Of a stretch of 64,000 nt of DNA, positions 9,651-18,956 are shown piece after piece. The stretch is from CALXVA01 sp944393025 (GTDB lineage: Bacteria; Bacillota; Clostridia; TANB77; CAG-508), in the NCBI GenBank assembly GCA_963931445.1, contig OZ007016.1, positions 1,054,001 to 1,118,000 of the forward strand, written 5' to 3'. How positions within the stretch are numbered: position 1 is the stretch's first letter; each line of letters opens with the position of its first letter. A program made the position numbers and the translations under genes. The notes under the pieces are model-generated. The model was not told the origin of the DNA and ran no database searches. It saw nothing but the letters and a program-made list of their open reading frames with translations.

Positions 9651-9811
9651 TTATTGTATAGGAAAAATTGACTTTTTACTTAATATTTCAGTATTTTTAA
9701 CGATTTTTTTCTATACAACAAGGTTAGGCATCCTTAGACTGTCCGAGCGAAGCGAGTGACATGTATTTCGCACTTGCTTCAGAGACATACTTGGCGAAAT
9801 GCCTTTCTTAT
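9651..9811. repeat. Interspersed hairpin repeat, copy A
   Basis: A 160-base copy of the window's main intergenic repeat. It starts with TATTGTATAGGAAAAAT, pairs through CGATTTTTTTCTATACAA, continues with AAGGTTAGGCATCC, and contains a second hairpin around TCCGAGCGAAGCGAGTGA before ending in GCCTTTCTTATT. It is almost identical, in opposite orientation, to 17622-17796. It fills the gap between two minus-strand genes and touches the stop of the 9811-10239 gene. Possibly a MITE-like or terminator-like element. Confidence 0.8.
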
Positions 9812-10239
9812 TATTCTGTAAGTATTGGTAATAATTTTTTATAATAAATTATATTTATCACAGTACATACTACAATATATGGCAAACAGCATTTTATCAT
9901 CGCCTCAAATTTATTATTTTTTTCTTTTATATATTCTGATGTATTATCTATTCCTTGTTCTATAACTTTTTCTTTAGCAAATATACTTGGAAATCCACTT
10001 ATTAATGTTACTGATTGATTCTCACGTCTAAAGGTCAGTTTAGAACATGCCATACTAAAATTACTACTAAATCCAATCTTGTTTTTTATATACTCTTTTT
10101 CTTCTTTTCCACACCAAATAACATAATCATAATATATGTATATTGTAAAAAAACATTGAACTATTCTAACTAAAGAAATAGCAAAAATTACAACCAGTAT
10201 TCCTATGCATATTATTGTAAGTGCTTTATTCATAATCAC
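9811..10239 (-). CDS. Unknown membrane protein downstream of HTH regulator
   Basis: A 142-residue protein with a membrane helix at each end (residues about 5-30 and 120-138) and a cytoplasmic- or outside-facing middle. I do not recognise the family. Its start overlaps the stop of the helix-turn-helix gene by 4 bases (ATGA type), so the two are translationally coupled, and with the DUF2975 gene they form a three-gene operon. The stop lies on the edge of a hairpin repeat. Confidence 0.65.
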   Translation of the reverse strand: MIMNKALTIICIGILVVIFAISLVRIVQCFFTIYIYYDYVIWCGKEEKEYIKNKIGFSSNFSMACSKLTFRRENQSVTLISGFPSIFAKEKVIEQGIDNTSEYIKEKNNKFEAMIKCCLPYIVVCTVINIIYYKKLLPILTE

Positions 10240-10463
10240 TTCTCCTTATCTTCATTACTTTCCTTTTCATAATCCAGTATATCTCCAGGTTTACACTCTA
10301 GAACCTCGCATATCTTTTCTAATGTTGAAAATCTTATTGCTTTTGCTTTATTTGTTTTTAATATTGAAAGATTTGCCGGAGTTATTCCTACTCTTTGAGC
10401 AAGATCTCCAGAAGACATTTTTCTTTTAGCTAACATTATATCTACATTAACAATAATTGGCAC
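10236..10463 (-). CDS. YozG-like Cro/C1 helix-turn-helix regulator
   Basis: A 75-residue XRE-family DNA-binding protein. Helix-turn-helix residues cover about 18-45 (SSGDLAQRVGITPANLSILK), followed by the family's FSTLEKICEVLECKPGDILDY segment. Small YozG-type regulators commonly sit beside DUF2975 membrane proteins, as here, and are thought to regulate their own operon. 21 bases downstream of the DUF2975 gene and overlapping the next gene by 4 bases. Confidence 0.9.
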   Translation of the reverse strand: MPIIVNVDIMLAKRKMSSGDLAQRVGITPANLSILKTNKAKAIRFSTLEKICEVLECKPGDILDYEKESNEDKEK

Positions 10464-10484
10464 TATTATTCTTCCTTTCCTATT

Positions 10485-11024
10485 TTAAATTGTAAAATCA
10501 TTTTCTTCTTTGTATTCAATTGCTTTTTTATAAATTTCGTTTAAAATTTTAATTCCTATTCCAAATATAAAAAAAGCAACTGTGAAGACTAAAATTAATA
10601 TTTTTATTAAAAAATCAGTTAATAAATCAAGAGAATTATAATTTCTTAAAAAGATACTAATTCCTATTAAGCAAGTCAAATATAAAAATCCTATAATAAT
10701 TGATAATTTTGAAACTTTTTTCAGATAGTCTGTATTCTTTTTTTCAAATAATTTGTTTTGTTTTAAATTTCTAAATATTTTAATAAATTGATAAATAATA
10801 AATAATGCAACAATTCCTGTCGCAATAAATATACAACTAATTGTTCCTTCTAAAACTATTTTAGATAAGTAATTATTTCTCATTGAAGAACTATTAAATT
10901 CAGAAAATAATGTAATACTTGTAAAAGTTAATGTAATAATATCTAATAGAGTTATTATAAAAAATAAAATTTTCAAACCTTTTTCTACTTTCGATGAAAG
11001 GCTCTTTTCTCCTAAAATTTTCAT
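10485..11024 (-). CDS. DUF2975 family membrane protein
   Basis: A 179-residue protein with four membrane helices (about residues 15-40, 58-82, 108-130, 138-160), the pattern of DUF2975. Function unknown. First gene of a three-gene operon with the YozG-like regulator, a pairing that is standard for this family. A GGAGGA-type ribosome-binding site precedes the ATG at 11024. Confidence 0.8.
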   Translation of the reverse strand: MKILGEKSLSSKVEKGLKILFFIITLLDIITLTFTSITLFSEFNSSSMRNNYLSKIVLEGTISCIFIATGIVALFIIYQFIKIFRNLKQNKLFEKKNTDYLKKVSKLSIIIGFLYLTCLIGISIFLRNYNSLDLLTDFLIKILILVFTVAFFIFGIGIKILNEIYKKAIEYKEENDFTI

Positions 11025-11180
11025 TACTAATTCCTCCTAACTTTGAATTATTATATATTTTTTTCCGAATGTCAATATTTTTTTATTGTTTTTCAATATG
11101 TATTATATGAAGAAATTTTTTATTGTATAACTACTAGATTTTTTTTTATAAATATTATATAATTTCTATGTATAAAATTT

Positions 11181-11265
11181 GCGAGTGTGCTGGAACTGGT
11201 AGACAGGCATGTTTGAGGGGCATGTGCTTTTTGGCGTATGGGTTCAAGTCCCATCACTCGTACCA
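11181..11265 (+). tRNA. tRNA-Leu (anticodon GAG), CCA encoded
   Basis: Acceptor stem GCGAGTG pairs with CACTCGT, with encoded CCA at 11263-11265. Anticodon stem CATGT/GCATG encloses loop TTGAGGG, giving anticodon GAG. The long variable arm (TGTGCTTTTTGGCGTAT) is the class II arm expected of tRNA-Leu. T-arm GGGTTCAAGTCCC is canonical. The only tRNA gene in the window. Confidence 0.95.
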
Positions 11266-11373
11266 ATTACTGTCTACATGTAAGTGATTCATTGAGGCCA
11301 TGTGAATCTTTGAATATATGGCTTTCTTCTAAGAAAAATAAAAAGTTTACAAAAAAACAAGAAGATGTTCTAT

Positions 11374-11621
11374 TTTTTTATTGTATAGGAAAAATCGACT
11401 TTTTTCTTGATATTTCAGTATCTTTAACGATTTTTTCTATACAACAAGGTTAAGTTTCCTTGGGCTGTGCATATTTGCGAAGCAAAATGCTACAAAAGGC
11501 GAAGCCACTTTTCTTATTGTATAGGAAAAATCAAAGATTTTGACTATACAACAAGGTTAAGTTTCCTTGATTCGAGCGTATTTGCAGAGCAAAACGCTCA
11601 TTGGGCGAAGCCACTTTTCTT
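11374..11621. repeat. Interspersed hairpin repeat, two tandem copies (B1, B2)
   Basis: Two head-to-tail copies of the repeat. Each has the TATACAACAAGGTTAAG junction, a small hairpin of the type TTTGCGAAGCAAAA, and the ending GGCGAAGCCACTTTTCTTA. The first copy has a full TATTGTATAGG stem; the second has a shortened stem around GATTTTGACTATAC. They occupy most of the 393-base gene-free stretch 11266-11658, which otherwise holds nothing I recognise. Confidence 0.8.
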
Positions 11622-11658
11622 ATACATCTTCTTATTCTTTTATTTACAATTTATAAAT

Positions 11659-12237
11659 TTAAACAACTTTGTTTTTATAATTTAAACACTCTATATATTC
11701 TTTTAATATAGATTTTTTCTTATATCTTCTCAATAATCCATCATATTCTAATACTTTATTTTCTATATATTTAAAATCTTCTGGTCTAATCATTTTTTTC
11801 GGTAATCTCAAATTTATATCAGATTTTTCTAATACATATTTTACAAATTCAGCACAATAAAAATAGTTTTGCTTTTTTATTTCTTTTTTAAATCCAATAG
11901 CTAATAATCCTATTATATTAAATTTATATTGTTTTTTATTGTCTCTAATTCTATATATAATATTTTTAAGATTATTAAACTGATTATCTTCAACTTCAAC
12001 AGAATAGATTGATGCTTTTGTTTTATAAAATCTTTTAAATGTTCCTTTATTTATTTTTTCATGCACAAATCCTCCTATTATTGGATTATATGGATGTAAT
12101 CTACCAAAACTGTACATTTCTTTTAAGTCTTCATCTAATGCAATAGAAACATGTGAAAATTCATCTTTTGTCCAATATTTAATAATTTTTGATAATATAG
12201 TACCTGTATGTGTTAATACAATATATATTTTTTTCAT
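11659..12237 (-). CDS. YiiX/YebB-type permuted papain-like (NlpC/P60 superfamily) hydrolase
   Basis: A 192-residue protein that begins MKKIYIVLTHTGTILSKIIK and contains FSHVSIALD (candidate catalytic His) near residue 28 and NYFYCAEFVKYVL (candidate catalytic Cys) near residue 130. That His-before-Cys order is typical of the permuted papain-like fold seen in YiiX proteins. Family members cleave peptide or lipid amide bonds; the substrate here is unknown. No signal peptide. Monocistronic between a repeat-filled gap and the divergent RluA gene. Confidence 0.7.
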   Translation of the reverse strand: MKKIYIVLTHTGTILSKIIKYWTKDEFSHVSIALDEDLKEMYSFGRLHPYNPIIGGFVHEKINKGTFKRFYKTKASIYSVEVEDNQFNNLKNIIYRIRDNKKQYKFNIIGLLAIGFKKEIKKQNYFYCAEFVKYVLEKSDINLRLPKKMIRPEDFKYIENKVLEYDGLLRRYKKKSILKEYIECLNYKNKVV

Positions 12238-12365
12238 AATTTTTTATCCCCTAATCTTAAAAAAATATTAAATAAATTGTAACATATTTATATTTATGTT
12301 ACAATTGTTTAATTGACTAAATTATAAATTTGCTATATTATAATTACTATATTATTGGAGGATTT

Positions 12366-13262
12366 ATGATTTTAAAAAAAATAATTAATTCAAATGATAA
12401 TTATGCAAATTTAAAAGAACTTATTAAAGTATATTTTAATATTTCTGACAGGTTATTATTAAAATTAAAAAAGAATAATAAAATATTTATAAATGGTAAA
12501 GTTGCAAATATAAATTCTTTACTTTACTTAAATGATTTAATAGAAATTTTAATTGATTTTGAAGAAGATAATTCAAATATAGTTCCTATTAAAATGAATT
12601 TGGATATTGTTTATGAAGATGATGCATATATAGTAATAAATAAACCATCTAGTATTCCCATACATCCATCAATAGATCATTATACAGATAGTTTGTCAAA
12701 TGGTGTCCGTTATTATTTTGATTCTATTGGTCTAAAAAAGAAAATACGACCTGTTAATAGGTTAGACAAAAATACATCTGGTTTAGTTGTTTTTGCTAAA
12801 AACGAATATATTCAAGAATGTTTAGTAAAACAAATGAAAAATAATTTATTCTATAAAGAATATCTTGCTGTTTCTGAAGGAAAGTTTGAAAAAAATAAAG
12901 ATGTTATAAATGCTCCTATTGCCAGAAAAGAAGAAAGTATAATAGAAAGATGTATAAACCCAAACGGAGATATAGCAATTACCGAATATGAAGTTTTAAA
13001 ATATAACAAAGCTAAAAATTATTCTATTATAAAATGTATTTTAAAAACTGGAAGAACACATCAAATAAGAGTACATTTAAGCTATATTGGTCATCCCATT
13101 TTAGGAGATACCTTATATGGTAATTCATCATGTTTAATTAGCAGGCAAGCTCTTCATGCATATAAAATATCTTTTTTTCATCCTTTAACTAAAATAAATG
13201 TACAGTATACTTCATCTCTTCCTTCTGATATTAATAAATTAGTAGAAAATAAGTTGTATTGA
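12366..13262 (+). CDS. RluA-family 23S rRNA pseudouridine synthase
   Basis: A 298-residue pseudouridine synthase with an S4-like N-terminal RNA-binding region (about residues 15-75) and the RluA catalytic domain. The catalytic Asp is in RPVNRLDKNTSGLVVFAK; TGRTHQIRVHL and GDTLYG are further family motifs. It isomerises specific uridines in rRNA or tRNA; the exact target cannot be read from sequence. An upstream ATG at 12330 is in frame, but GGAGG at 12357-12361 sits right before the ATG at 12366, which I take as the start. Confidence 0.93.
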   Translation: MILKKIINSNDNYANLKELIKVYFNISDRLLLKLKKNNKIFINGKVANINSLLYLNDLIEILIDFEEDNSNIVPIKMNLDIVYEDDAYIVINKPSSIPIHPSIDHYTDSLSNGVRYYFDSIGLKKKIRPVNRLDKNTSGLVVFAKNEYIQECLVKQMKNNLFYKEYLAVSEGKFEKNKDVINAPIARKEESIIERCINPNGDIAITEYEVLKYNKAKNYSIIKCILKTGRTHQIRVHLSYIGHPILGDTLYGNSSCLISRQALHAYKISFFHPLTKINVQYTSSLPSDINKLVENKLY

Positions 13263-13281
13263 TATAAAATCAATACAACTT
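13251..13281. terminator. stem-loop over the RluA stop codon
   Basis: AAGTTGTATTGAT and its perfect complement ATCAATACAACTT form a 13-base-pair stem with a 5-base loop, followed by TATTTCTA. It spans the stop codon and probably ends RluA transcription. Confidence 0.6.
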
Positions 13282-13295
13282 ATTTCTACTATGTC

Positions 13296-13348
13296 CCCAA
13301 AGTATATTTGCGGAGCAAAACGCTCATCTGGCGAAGCCACTTTTCTTA
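13296..13348. repeat. Interspersed hairpin repeat, partial copy C
   Basis: Only the distal part is present: TATTTGCGGAGCAAAACGCT, then GGCGAAGCCACTTTTCTTA. The P-type ATPase gene terminates inside it, so its last eight or so codons and its stop are contributed by the repeat. Confidence 0.75.
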
Positions 13349-15643
13349 TAAATCCTTTGCTTTATTGTAAGTACGATTGTACTTATAATAGCAAATACAA
13401 TAAATAACATTAATTCATATTTATTAATATTAGCTATGTGTAATAAATTTCTAAATAGATATACTGCTATAAAAAATCCTAAAAATGTTGTACTAAATAA
13501 AAAGATATGTAATTTGTTAAATGGTATGCAAACCTCAAGTACTGCTAGTATACTTACAAATCCTATTAATAAATACATTATAGTTACAAGTGAATTTTGT
13601 GCAATTCCAAGTACTGGCGCTAAAAATGTTAAAACTATTATATTAAGAGTTATTACTAATGCAAATGGTATTGCATTTCGCAAAACTGTGTGTAGAAAAA
13701 TTCCTTGAACTGGCTTTCCATTTGGTTCAAAAGATATAAAAAATGATGTATATGCTTCTATTGCTAAATCTATTAATGTTATTTGTATTGGAATAAATGG
13801 AAATGCTGTATTTGTTAATATACAAAATATTGAAACTAATATTGAATATATTGTTTTTATAAAAAATATTCTTGCTACACTAGTAAGATTATTTACAACT
13901 CTTCTTCCCTCCATTAATACATCTTTTAATACACTAAAATCTTCATTAAGCATTACAATTTGAGATACTTGCTTTGCTGCATCATTTGCTTCTGGTAAAG
14001 TAATACTTAGGTCAGCTTCTCTTAAGGCAATAACATCATTTACTCCATCTCCAGTCATTGCTACTTGATGCCCTTTAGCTTGAAGTGCTTTTACTATTAT
14101 ACTTTTTTGATGTGGTAGTACTCTTGCAAATATACTGTATTTATCTACTATATCTATTATTTCATCATCTGACTTTAATGTAGATAAATCTATATATGAT
14201 TCATATTCCTGAAGTCCAGCCATTTTAGCTATTGTAGATACTGTAACTGGATTATCTCCTGAAATTATTTTTATATCTACTGCTTGTGTTTTAAAATACC
14301 CTAGCATTTCTTTTGCATTTTTTCTTAATGGATCAGCAAGTACAATTGATGAAATTATTGTTAAATTTGGTAACTCATCTGATTTTAAGTGTTCTTTTGT
14401 ATATGCTATACATAATACTCTTTTTCCATCTTTTTGTGCATCTAAAATAATCTTTGGTAGTTCTATATTCGCTTTAATAATTAGTTTTTCTGGGGCTCCA
14501 ACTATAATTGTTCCTATATCTTTAAAAGTAACACTGCTCCATTTTCTTTCAGAAGAAAAAGATATATCACTTAATTTTTCATATTTTGCTTCACCTTTAA
14601 AGTAATTTTTCAAAGCTATAAAAGTTGCATTACTATCATCTGTTACTTTTACATAAGAATTCATTATATTTTCTATGGTATCTGGTAATAATTCTTCATT
14701 ATATTTTTCTATATCAATTACTTTCATTCTACCTTCTGTTATAGTTCCAGTTTTATCTAAACATAATGTATCAACATGTGCTAATGTTTCTACACTATAT
14801 AAATCTTGCACTAATACTTTCTTTTTTGCAAGTTTAATTACTCCAGATTCCAGTGCAATACTTGTTAATAATACAAACCCTTTTGGAAGCATTCCTAAAA
14901 GTGCTGCAGCAGTTGCAACTACTGATTGTTGTAAATCATTTGCTCTAAACATATATGCTTGTACAAATAATATAACACCAACTGGTATTATTACAAAACT
15001 TGTAAAGTTTGTAACTTTTTTCATCGAATTTAAAAGTTCAGAATTTACTTGTTTATGCTTTTTTGTTGCATTAATTATTTGATTTGCAAAATTGTCATCT
15101 CCTACCTTTTCTATTTTTGCATAACATTTTCCACTTATTACATAACTTCCGGAAAGAAGTTTTGAATTCTTTTGTTTTAATATTGTATCAGATTCACCTG
15201 TAAGTAAAGACTCATTAACTTCTATTTCACCTTCTAATATATATGAGTCAGATGGTATTTGATCTCCTTGTTGTAATAAAATAACATCATCTAAAACAAT
15301 TTCATCTATATTTATTTCTTCTTCTTTTCCATCTCTTATAACTTTTGTTTTAGCTGTTGTTAAAATAGATAATTTTTTTACTAAATTTTTTCCATGTATT
15401 TCCTGTATTATTCCAATTAAAACATTAACAATAATTATTAGAATAAATACCATATTAGTATATGCATGCACACATGCTAAGCTTACAGCAATTATTAAAT
15501 TAAATAGATTAAATAATGTAAATACATTGTCTTTTATAATTTGCCAATTTGATTTTAAATTATTTGTATTTGATTTATTTACTTTTCCATATTCTATTCT
15601 TTCTTTTACCTCATCTCCGAGTTAAGCCATTTAAGTTATTCAT
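13324..15643 (-). CDS. Cation-transporting P-type ATPase, read across a +1 shift at CGG
   Basis: A P-type ATPase of about 773 residues. In order: a first membrane pair, an actuator domain with LTGESD, the phosphorylation motif LCLDKTGTITEG, the nucleotide-binding domain, the hinge MTGDGVNDVIALREADLSI, and six C-terminal membrane segments. It pumps a cation using ATP; the ion is not certain (the layout is nearest to Ca/Mg-type pumps). The start MNNLNGLT at 15643 follows GGAGG. After eight codons the frame changes at the in-frame CGG whose first base is 15619 (ACT CGG AGA TGA): skipping C gives GLTGDEVKERIEYG, the usual pump N-terminus. Normal reading stops two codons later. The C-terminus ends inside a hairpin repeat. 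Confidence 0.88.
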
Positions 15644-15912
15644 CTTTTCCTCCATATTAAATTAATATAAACTTTTAATTTATAAATTTACTTTAATGTT
15701 AATTTTTCTAACTATTTACTGTGCACCATTATATAATTAAGTTATATGTTTGACAAGTATTTTTTTAAAATAATGAAAATATATTTATAATAGTTTTAGC
15801 TTATAAATTAGTTAAATTAACAAAATATTTTAAAAATATACTAGACTTTTTTTCATTTTTTGTGTATGATTATATAGTACAGAAGAATAAAACATTTAAT
15901 GGAGGTATGTAA

Positions 15913-16242
15913 ATGTTAAAAAGTTTAAAAATTTTAGCTATATTTATCATGTTATTATTTATTTTTTCAAATATTTGTTTTGCTACAGAAATTAATATGA
16001 ATTTATTAAATGACACTGAAAATTCTGTAAATGAAAATGAAACCAATTTAGTTGAAAATACTGATTCTACTGATAATATTCCTAGTGATGATACTATTGG
16101 TGGAACAGCTGCACCTTCTGATGTTAGTAGTATTGAGCAAGAAGATATGAGTTTTTCTAATATATTGAATATTTTGGTAATAACTGTAGGAGTTGTTATT
16201 ATATTACTTGCAATTGCAATTTTAATTAGATTAAAATCTTAA
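15913..16242 (+). CDS. Small secreted, membrane-anchored acidic protein
   Basis: A 109-residue protein with a signal peptide (MLKSLKILAIFIMLLFIFSN, likely cut after CFA), a polar Asn/Glu/Asp/Ser-rich linker of about 55 residues, and a C-terminal membrane helix ending IRLKS. No recognised domain. The next gene (16590) has the same plan, so they may be a diverged pair. AATGGAGGTATGTAA provides the ribosome-binding site. The 269 bases upstream (15644-15912) hold no gene; a TATATAGT -10-like box is near 15870. Confidence 0.65.
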   Translation: MLKSLKILAIFIMLLFIFSNICFATEINMNLLNDTENSVNENETNLVENTDSTDNIPSDDTIGGTAAPSDVSSIEQEDMSFSNILNILVITVGVVIILLAIAILIRLKS

Positions 16243-16257
16243 TTTAAAATTATATAT

Positions 16258-16466
16258 AAAGTGGCTTAGTTACATGTGCATTTTTTCGCAAATACGCTCA
16301 TGTGACTAAGCCACTTTTCTTATTGTATAGGAAAAATCTACTTTTTGTTTAAAATTTCAGTATTTTTAACGATTTTTTCTATACAACAAGGTTAAGTTTC
16401 CTTGAGTCGAGCGTATTTGCGAAGCAAAACGCTCATGTGGCGAAGCCACTTTTCTTATTGTAAAAA
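16258..16466. repeat. Interspersed hairpin repeat, full copy D with extra leading hairpin
   Basis: It begins with a long imperfect stem AAGTGGCTTAGT ... ACTAAGCCACTT, then TATTGTATAGGAAAAAT and the CGATTTTTTCTATACAACAA stem, then GAGCGTATTTGCGAAGC hairpin and GGCGAAGCCACTTTTCTTA. It fills most of the gene-free stretch 16243-16589. The leading stem could also end transcription of the small secreted protein. Confidence 0.8.
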
Positions 16467-16589
16467 ATCAAAGATTTTTCTTATTTGTTCTTATTTTTGT
16501 ATATTTTGTCTCAAATAAGATAATAATATAATAGAAATCATATTTTTAAATAAAGATTTTAAAAGTTAAATGCATTTAAGGAGGTATTT

Positions 16590-17039
16590 ATGAAAACAAA
16601 GTTATTAATAGCTTCTGTTATTATGATATTACTTATTTCTATATCACTTTCTGTTTCTGCTATGGACAACACAGTTAATAATATTAGAAACTTTGTAGGT
16701 GGAACAGAAAATGTAATAGAAAATACAGGAAGCATGATATCAAATGGGATAAAAGGTGGACTAAATACTGTTGAACATGGAACAGAAAATGTTGTTACAG
16801 ATATAAAGGATGGTATGAAAGACACTAGTAATTCTATGATGGCTGGTATAGCAAATACTACTAATAATTATACTGCTACTAGAACTTCAACAGATGAAAT
16901 TACAGTAGCTGGTATGTCAACAAATACTTGGTCTTGGATTATAGTTGCTATAACTGCTGTTGCAATAGGAGTTCTAATTTGGTCATATATGAAGCAAAAA
17001 AATGGAAATGATTTATATATTGACTCTGATGATGAATAA
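16590..17039 (+). CDS. Small secreted, membrane-anchored protein with amphipathic repeats
   Basis: 149 residues: a signal peptide ending at VSA, a helical region with two loose repeats (GGTENVIENTGSMI and HGTENVVTDIKDGM), a Thr-rich linker, and a C-terminal membrane helix (WSWIIVAITAVAIGVLIW) followed by an acidic cytoplasmic tail. The layout matches the protein at 15913. Function unknown. AGGAGGTATTT precedes the ATG. Confidence 0.65.
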   Translation: MKTKLLIASVIMILLISISLSVSAMDNTVNNIRNFVGGTENVIENTGSMISNGIKGGLNTVEHGTENVVTDIKDGMKDTSNSMMAGIANTTNNYTATRTSTDEITVAGMSTNTWSWIIVAITAVAIGVLIWSYMKQKNGNDLYIDSDDE

Positions 17040-17053
17040 TATAATTAATATTT

Positions 17054-17087
17054 ATAGCTAGTATAATTTTACTAGCTATTTTTCTTT
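17054..17087 (+). terminator. Rho-independent terminator
   Basis: ATAGCTAGT/ACTAGCTAT nine-base-pair stem with an eight-base loop followed by TTTTTCTTT, 15 bases after the stop of the small secreted protein. Confidence 0.8.
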
Positions 17088-17155
17088 ACACACAAATATT
17101 ATTTTGATATAATTAATATATTAAAAAATACTATTAGAATTGTGAGGTTTAAAAT

Positions 17156-17611
17156 TTGAAAAAAACAATAGCAAATAATCCAACCGCTAAGCATAATTAC
17201 TCAATACAAGATACATATGAAGCAGGTATAGTACTTACAGGCACTGAAATAAAATCCATAAGAAATGGTAAAGTCAATTTAAAAGATAGTTATGCTAATA
17301 TAAAAAATGGTGAAATATTTATCTATGGTATGCATATTAGTCCATATGAACATGGAAATATATATAATAAAGATCCTTTAAGGACAAGAAAATTACTTTT
17401 AACACGAAGGGAAATAAACAAATTAACTGGACTTATTAAACAAAAAGGATTATCTTTAGTACCAATTTCTTTATATTTTAATGGTAATTTTTTAAAAATA
17501 GAACTTGGTATTGGTAAAGGCAAAAAACTTTATGATAAAAGACAAGATATTGCCAAAAGAGATGCTGAAATTAGAATCAGAAAACAAATGAGTTTAAAAA
17601 ATAATATATAA
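17156..17611 (+). CDS. smpB: SsrA-binding protein SmpB
   Basis: Complete 151-residue SmpB, which binds tmRNA and delivers it to stalled ribosomes for trans-translation. Family motifs are NPTAKHNYSIQDTYEAGIVL, GTEIKSIRNGKVNLKDSY, the YEHGN segment, and a basic C-terminal tail KRDAEIRIRKQ. The start is TTG at 17156 with GAGG about 9 bases upstream. If CGG codons stall or shift ribosomes in this organism, trans-translation would be a relevant rescue route, but that is inference. Confidence 0.96.
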   Translation: MKKTIANNPTAKHNYSIQDTYEAGIVLTGTEIKSIRNGKVNLKDSYANIKNGEIFIYGMHISPYEHGNIYNKDPLRTRKLLLTRREINKLTGLIKQKGLSLVPISLYFNGNFLKIELGIGKGKKLYDKRQDIAKRDAEIRIRKQMSLKNNI

Positions 17612-17621
17612 TTGTTTAACA

Positions 17622-17796
17622 TTTTTCCTATACAATAAGAAAGGCATTTCGCCAAGTATGCCTCTGAAGCAAGTGCGAAATACATGTCACTCGCTTCGCT
17701 CGGACAGTCTAAGGATGCCTAACCTTGTTGTATAGAAAAAATCGTTAAAGATACTTAAATATCAAGAAAAAAGTCGATTTTTCCTATACAATAAAA
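17622..17796. repeat. Interspersed hairpin repeat, copy E (inverted relative to A)
   Basis: Near-exact reverse complement of 9651-9811, including the TCACTCGCTTCGCTCGGACA hairpin and AGGATGCCTAACCTTGTTG junction. A short extra fragment (ACTATACAACAAGTTTAAG) lies at about 17866-17892. Together they fill the 295 bases between smpB and the aldolase gene. Confidence 0.85.
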
Positions 17797-17906
17797 AATC
17801 TGAATAAATTAGATGTATCTTATATAAAATATCTAATATACTCAGATTCTTTAATTGCACAAGTTTTAACTATACAACAAGTTTAAGTTTCTTCATACTA
17901 TACATT

Positions 17907-18836
17907 TTAAGCTTTATTGCATGAACCAAATACATTTTTTATTTTATGCTCTACTGTTTGTTTTATTAATTCTCTTGCTGGTGTCAAATAAGCTCTTGGA
18001 TCAAATTTAGATGGATCTTCTGCAAATATCTTTCTTATTGCTGCTGTCATAGCAAGTCTCAAATCTGTATCTACATTTATTTTTGATACTCCTGATAGAC
18101 TTGCCTCATGTAACATTTCATCTGGTACTCCTTTTGCTCCTGGTATATTTCCACCATATTTATTGCATATTTCTACAAGCTCTGGTATAACTGTAGAAGC
18201 TCCATGAAGAACAATTGGAGTATTAGGTATTTTTTCTTTAACTTTCTGTAAAATATCAAATCTTAATTTTGCCTCTCCTTTAAATTTGTAGGCACCATGG
18301 CTTGTACCTATAGCAATTGCTAAAGAATCACATCCTGTTCTTTCTACAAATTCTTTTGCTTGTTCTGGATCTGTATACATTGCATCTGATGCTGATACAT
18401 TTATGTCGTCTTCTATTCCAGCTAATTTTCCAAGTTCTGCTTCTACTACTACACCTTTTGAATGTGCATATTCTACTACTTTTTTAGTTAAATCAATATT
18501 TTCTTCAAAATCATATTTAGATCCATCTATCATAACTGAAGAAAATCCATTATCTATACACATTTTGCAAGTTTCAAAATCTGGACCATGGTCTAAATGT
18601 AATGCTATTGGTATATCATATTCGTCTAAAGCTGCTTCAACCATTTTTCTTAAATACCCTATTCTTGCATATTTTATAGCACTAGACGATGCTTGTAAAA
18701 TAACTGGTGAATTTTGACTAGCTGCTGCATCTACTATTCCCTGTATAATTTCCATGTTATTTACATTAAATGCTCCTATTGCAAATTTTTCTTTCATTGA
18801 TTTTTCAAACATGTCTTTTGTTGTTACTAATGGCAT
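17907..18836 (-). CDS. fba: Class II fructose-1,6-bisphosphate aldolase
   Basis: A 309-residue zinc-dependent aldolase cleaving fructose 1,6-bisphosphate to DHAP and glyceraldehyde 3-phosphate in glycolysis. Visible motifs: MPLVTTKDMFEKS start, NVNNMEIIQGIVDAA, HLDHG zinc ligand loop, VEAELGKLAG, IAIGTSHGAYK and VLHGAST with the second zinc His. The upstream in-frame ATG at 18896 is unlikely because GGAGGAA lies directly before the ATG at 18836. It stands alone between a repeat and a hairpin terminator. Confidence 0.95.
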   Translation of the reverse strand: MPLVTTKDMFEKSMKEKFAIGAFNVNNMEIIQGIVDAAASQNSPVILQASSSAIKYARIGYLRKMVEAALDEYDIPIALHLDHGPDFETCKMCIDNGFSSVMIDGSKYDFEENIDLTKKVVEYAHSKGVVVEAELGKLAGIEDDINVSASDAMYTDPEQAKEFVERTGCDSLAIAIGTSHGAYKFKGEAKLRFDILQKVKEKIPNTPIVLHGASTVIPELVEICNKYGGNIPGAKGVPDEMLHEASLSGVSKINVDTDLRLAMTAAIRKIFAEDPSKFDPRAYLTPARELIKQTVEHKIKNVFGSCNKA

Positions 18837-18905
18837 AAAAATTCCTCCTTTTGTTTTTATAATAGCTATTTTATTTCTAATATTAATTTTTGTCAAGTTT
18901 TTAAT

Positions 18906-18930
18906 AAAGGTGGCATATTATGCCACCTTT
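18906..18930. terminator. perfect palindromic stem-loop between phoH-like gene and fba
   Basis: AAAGGTGGCAT and ATGCCACCTTT form an 11-base-pair stem 27 bases past the PhoH stop. The U-tract is weak (TTTATT), so termination efficiency is uncertain. Confidence 0.6.
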
Positions 18931-18956
18931 AAACTAATTAAATCAAATAGTGAAAT

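Noticed and set aside
11374..11621. Repeat units as integron attC sites
   Set aside because: No RYYYAAC/GTTRRRY pair in the right places and no integron integrase; the tyrosine recombinase at 219 is Xer-like.
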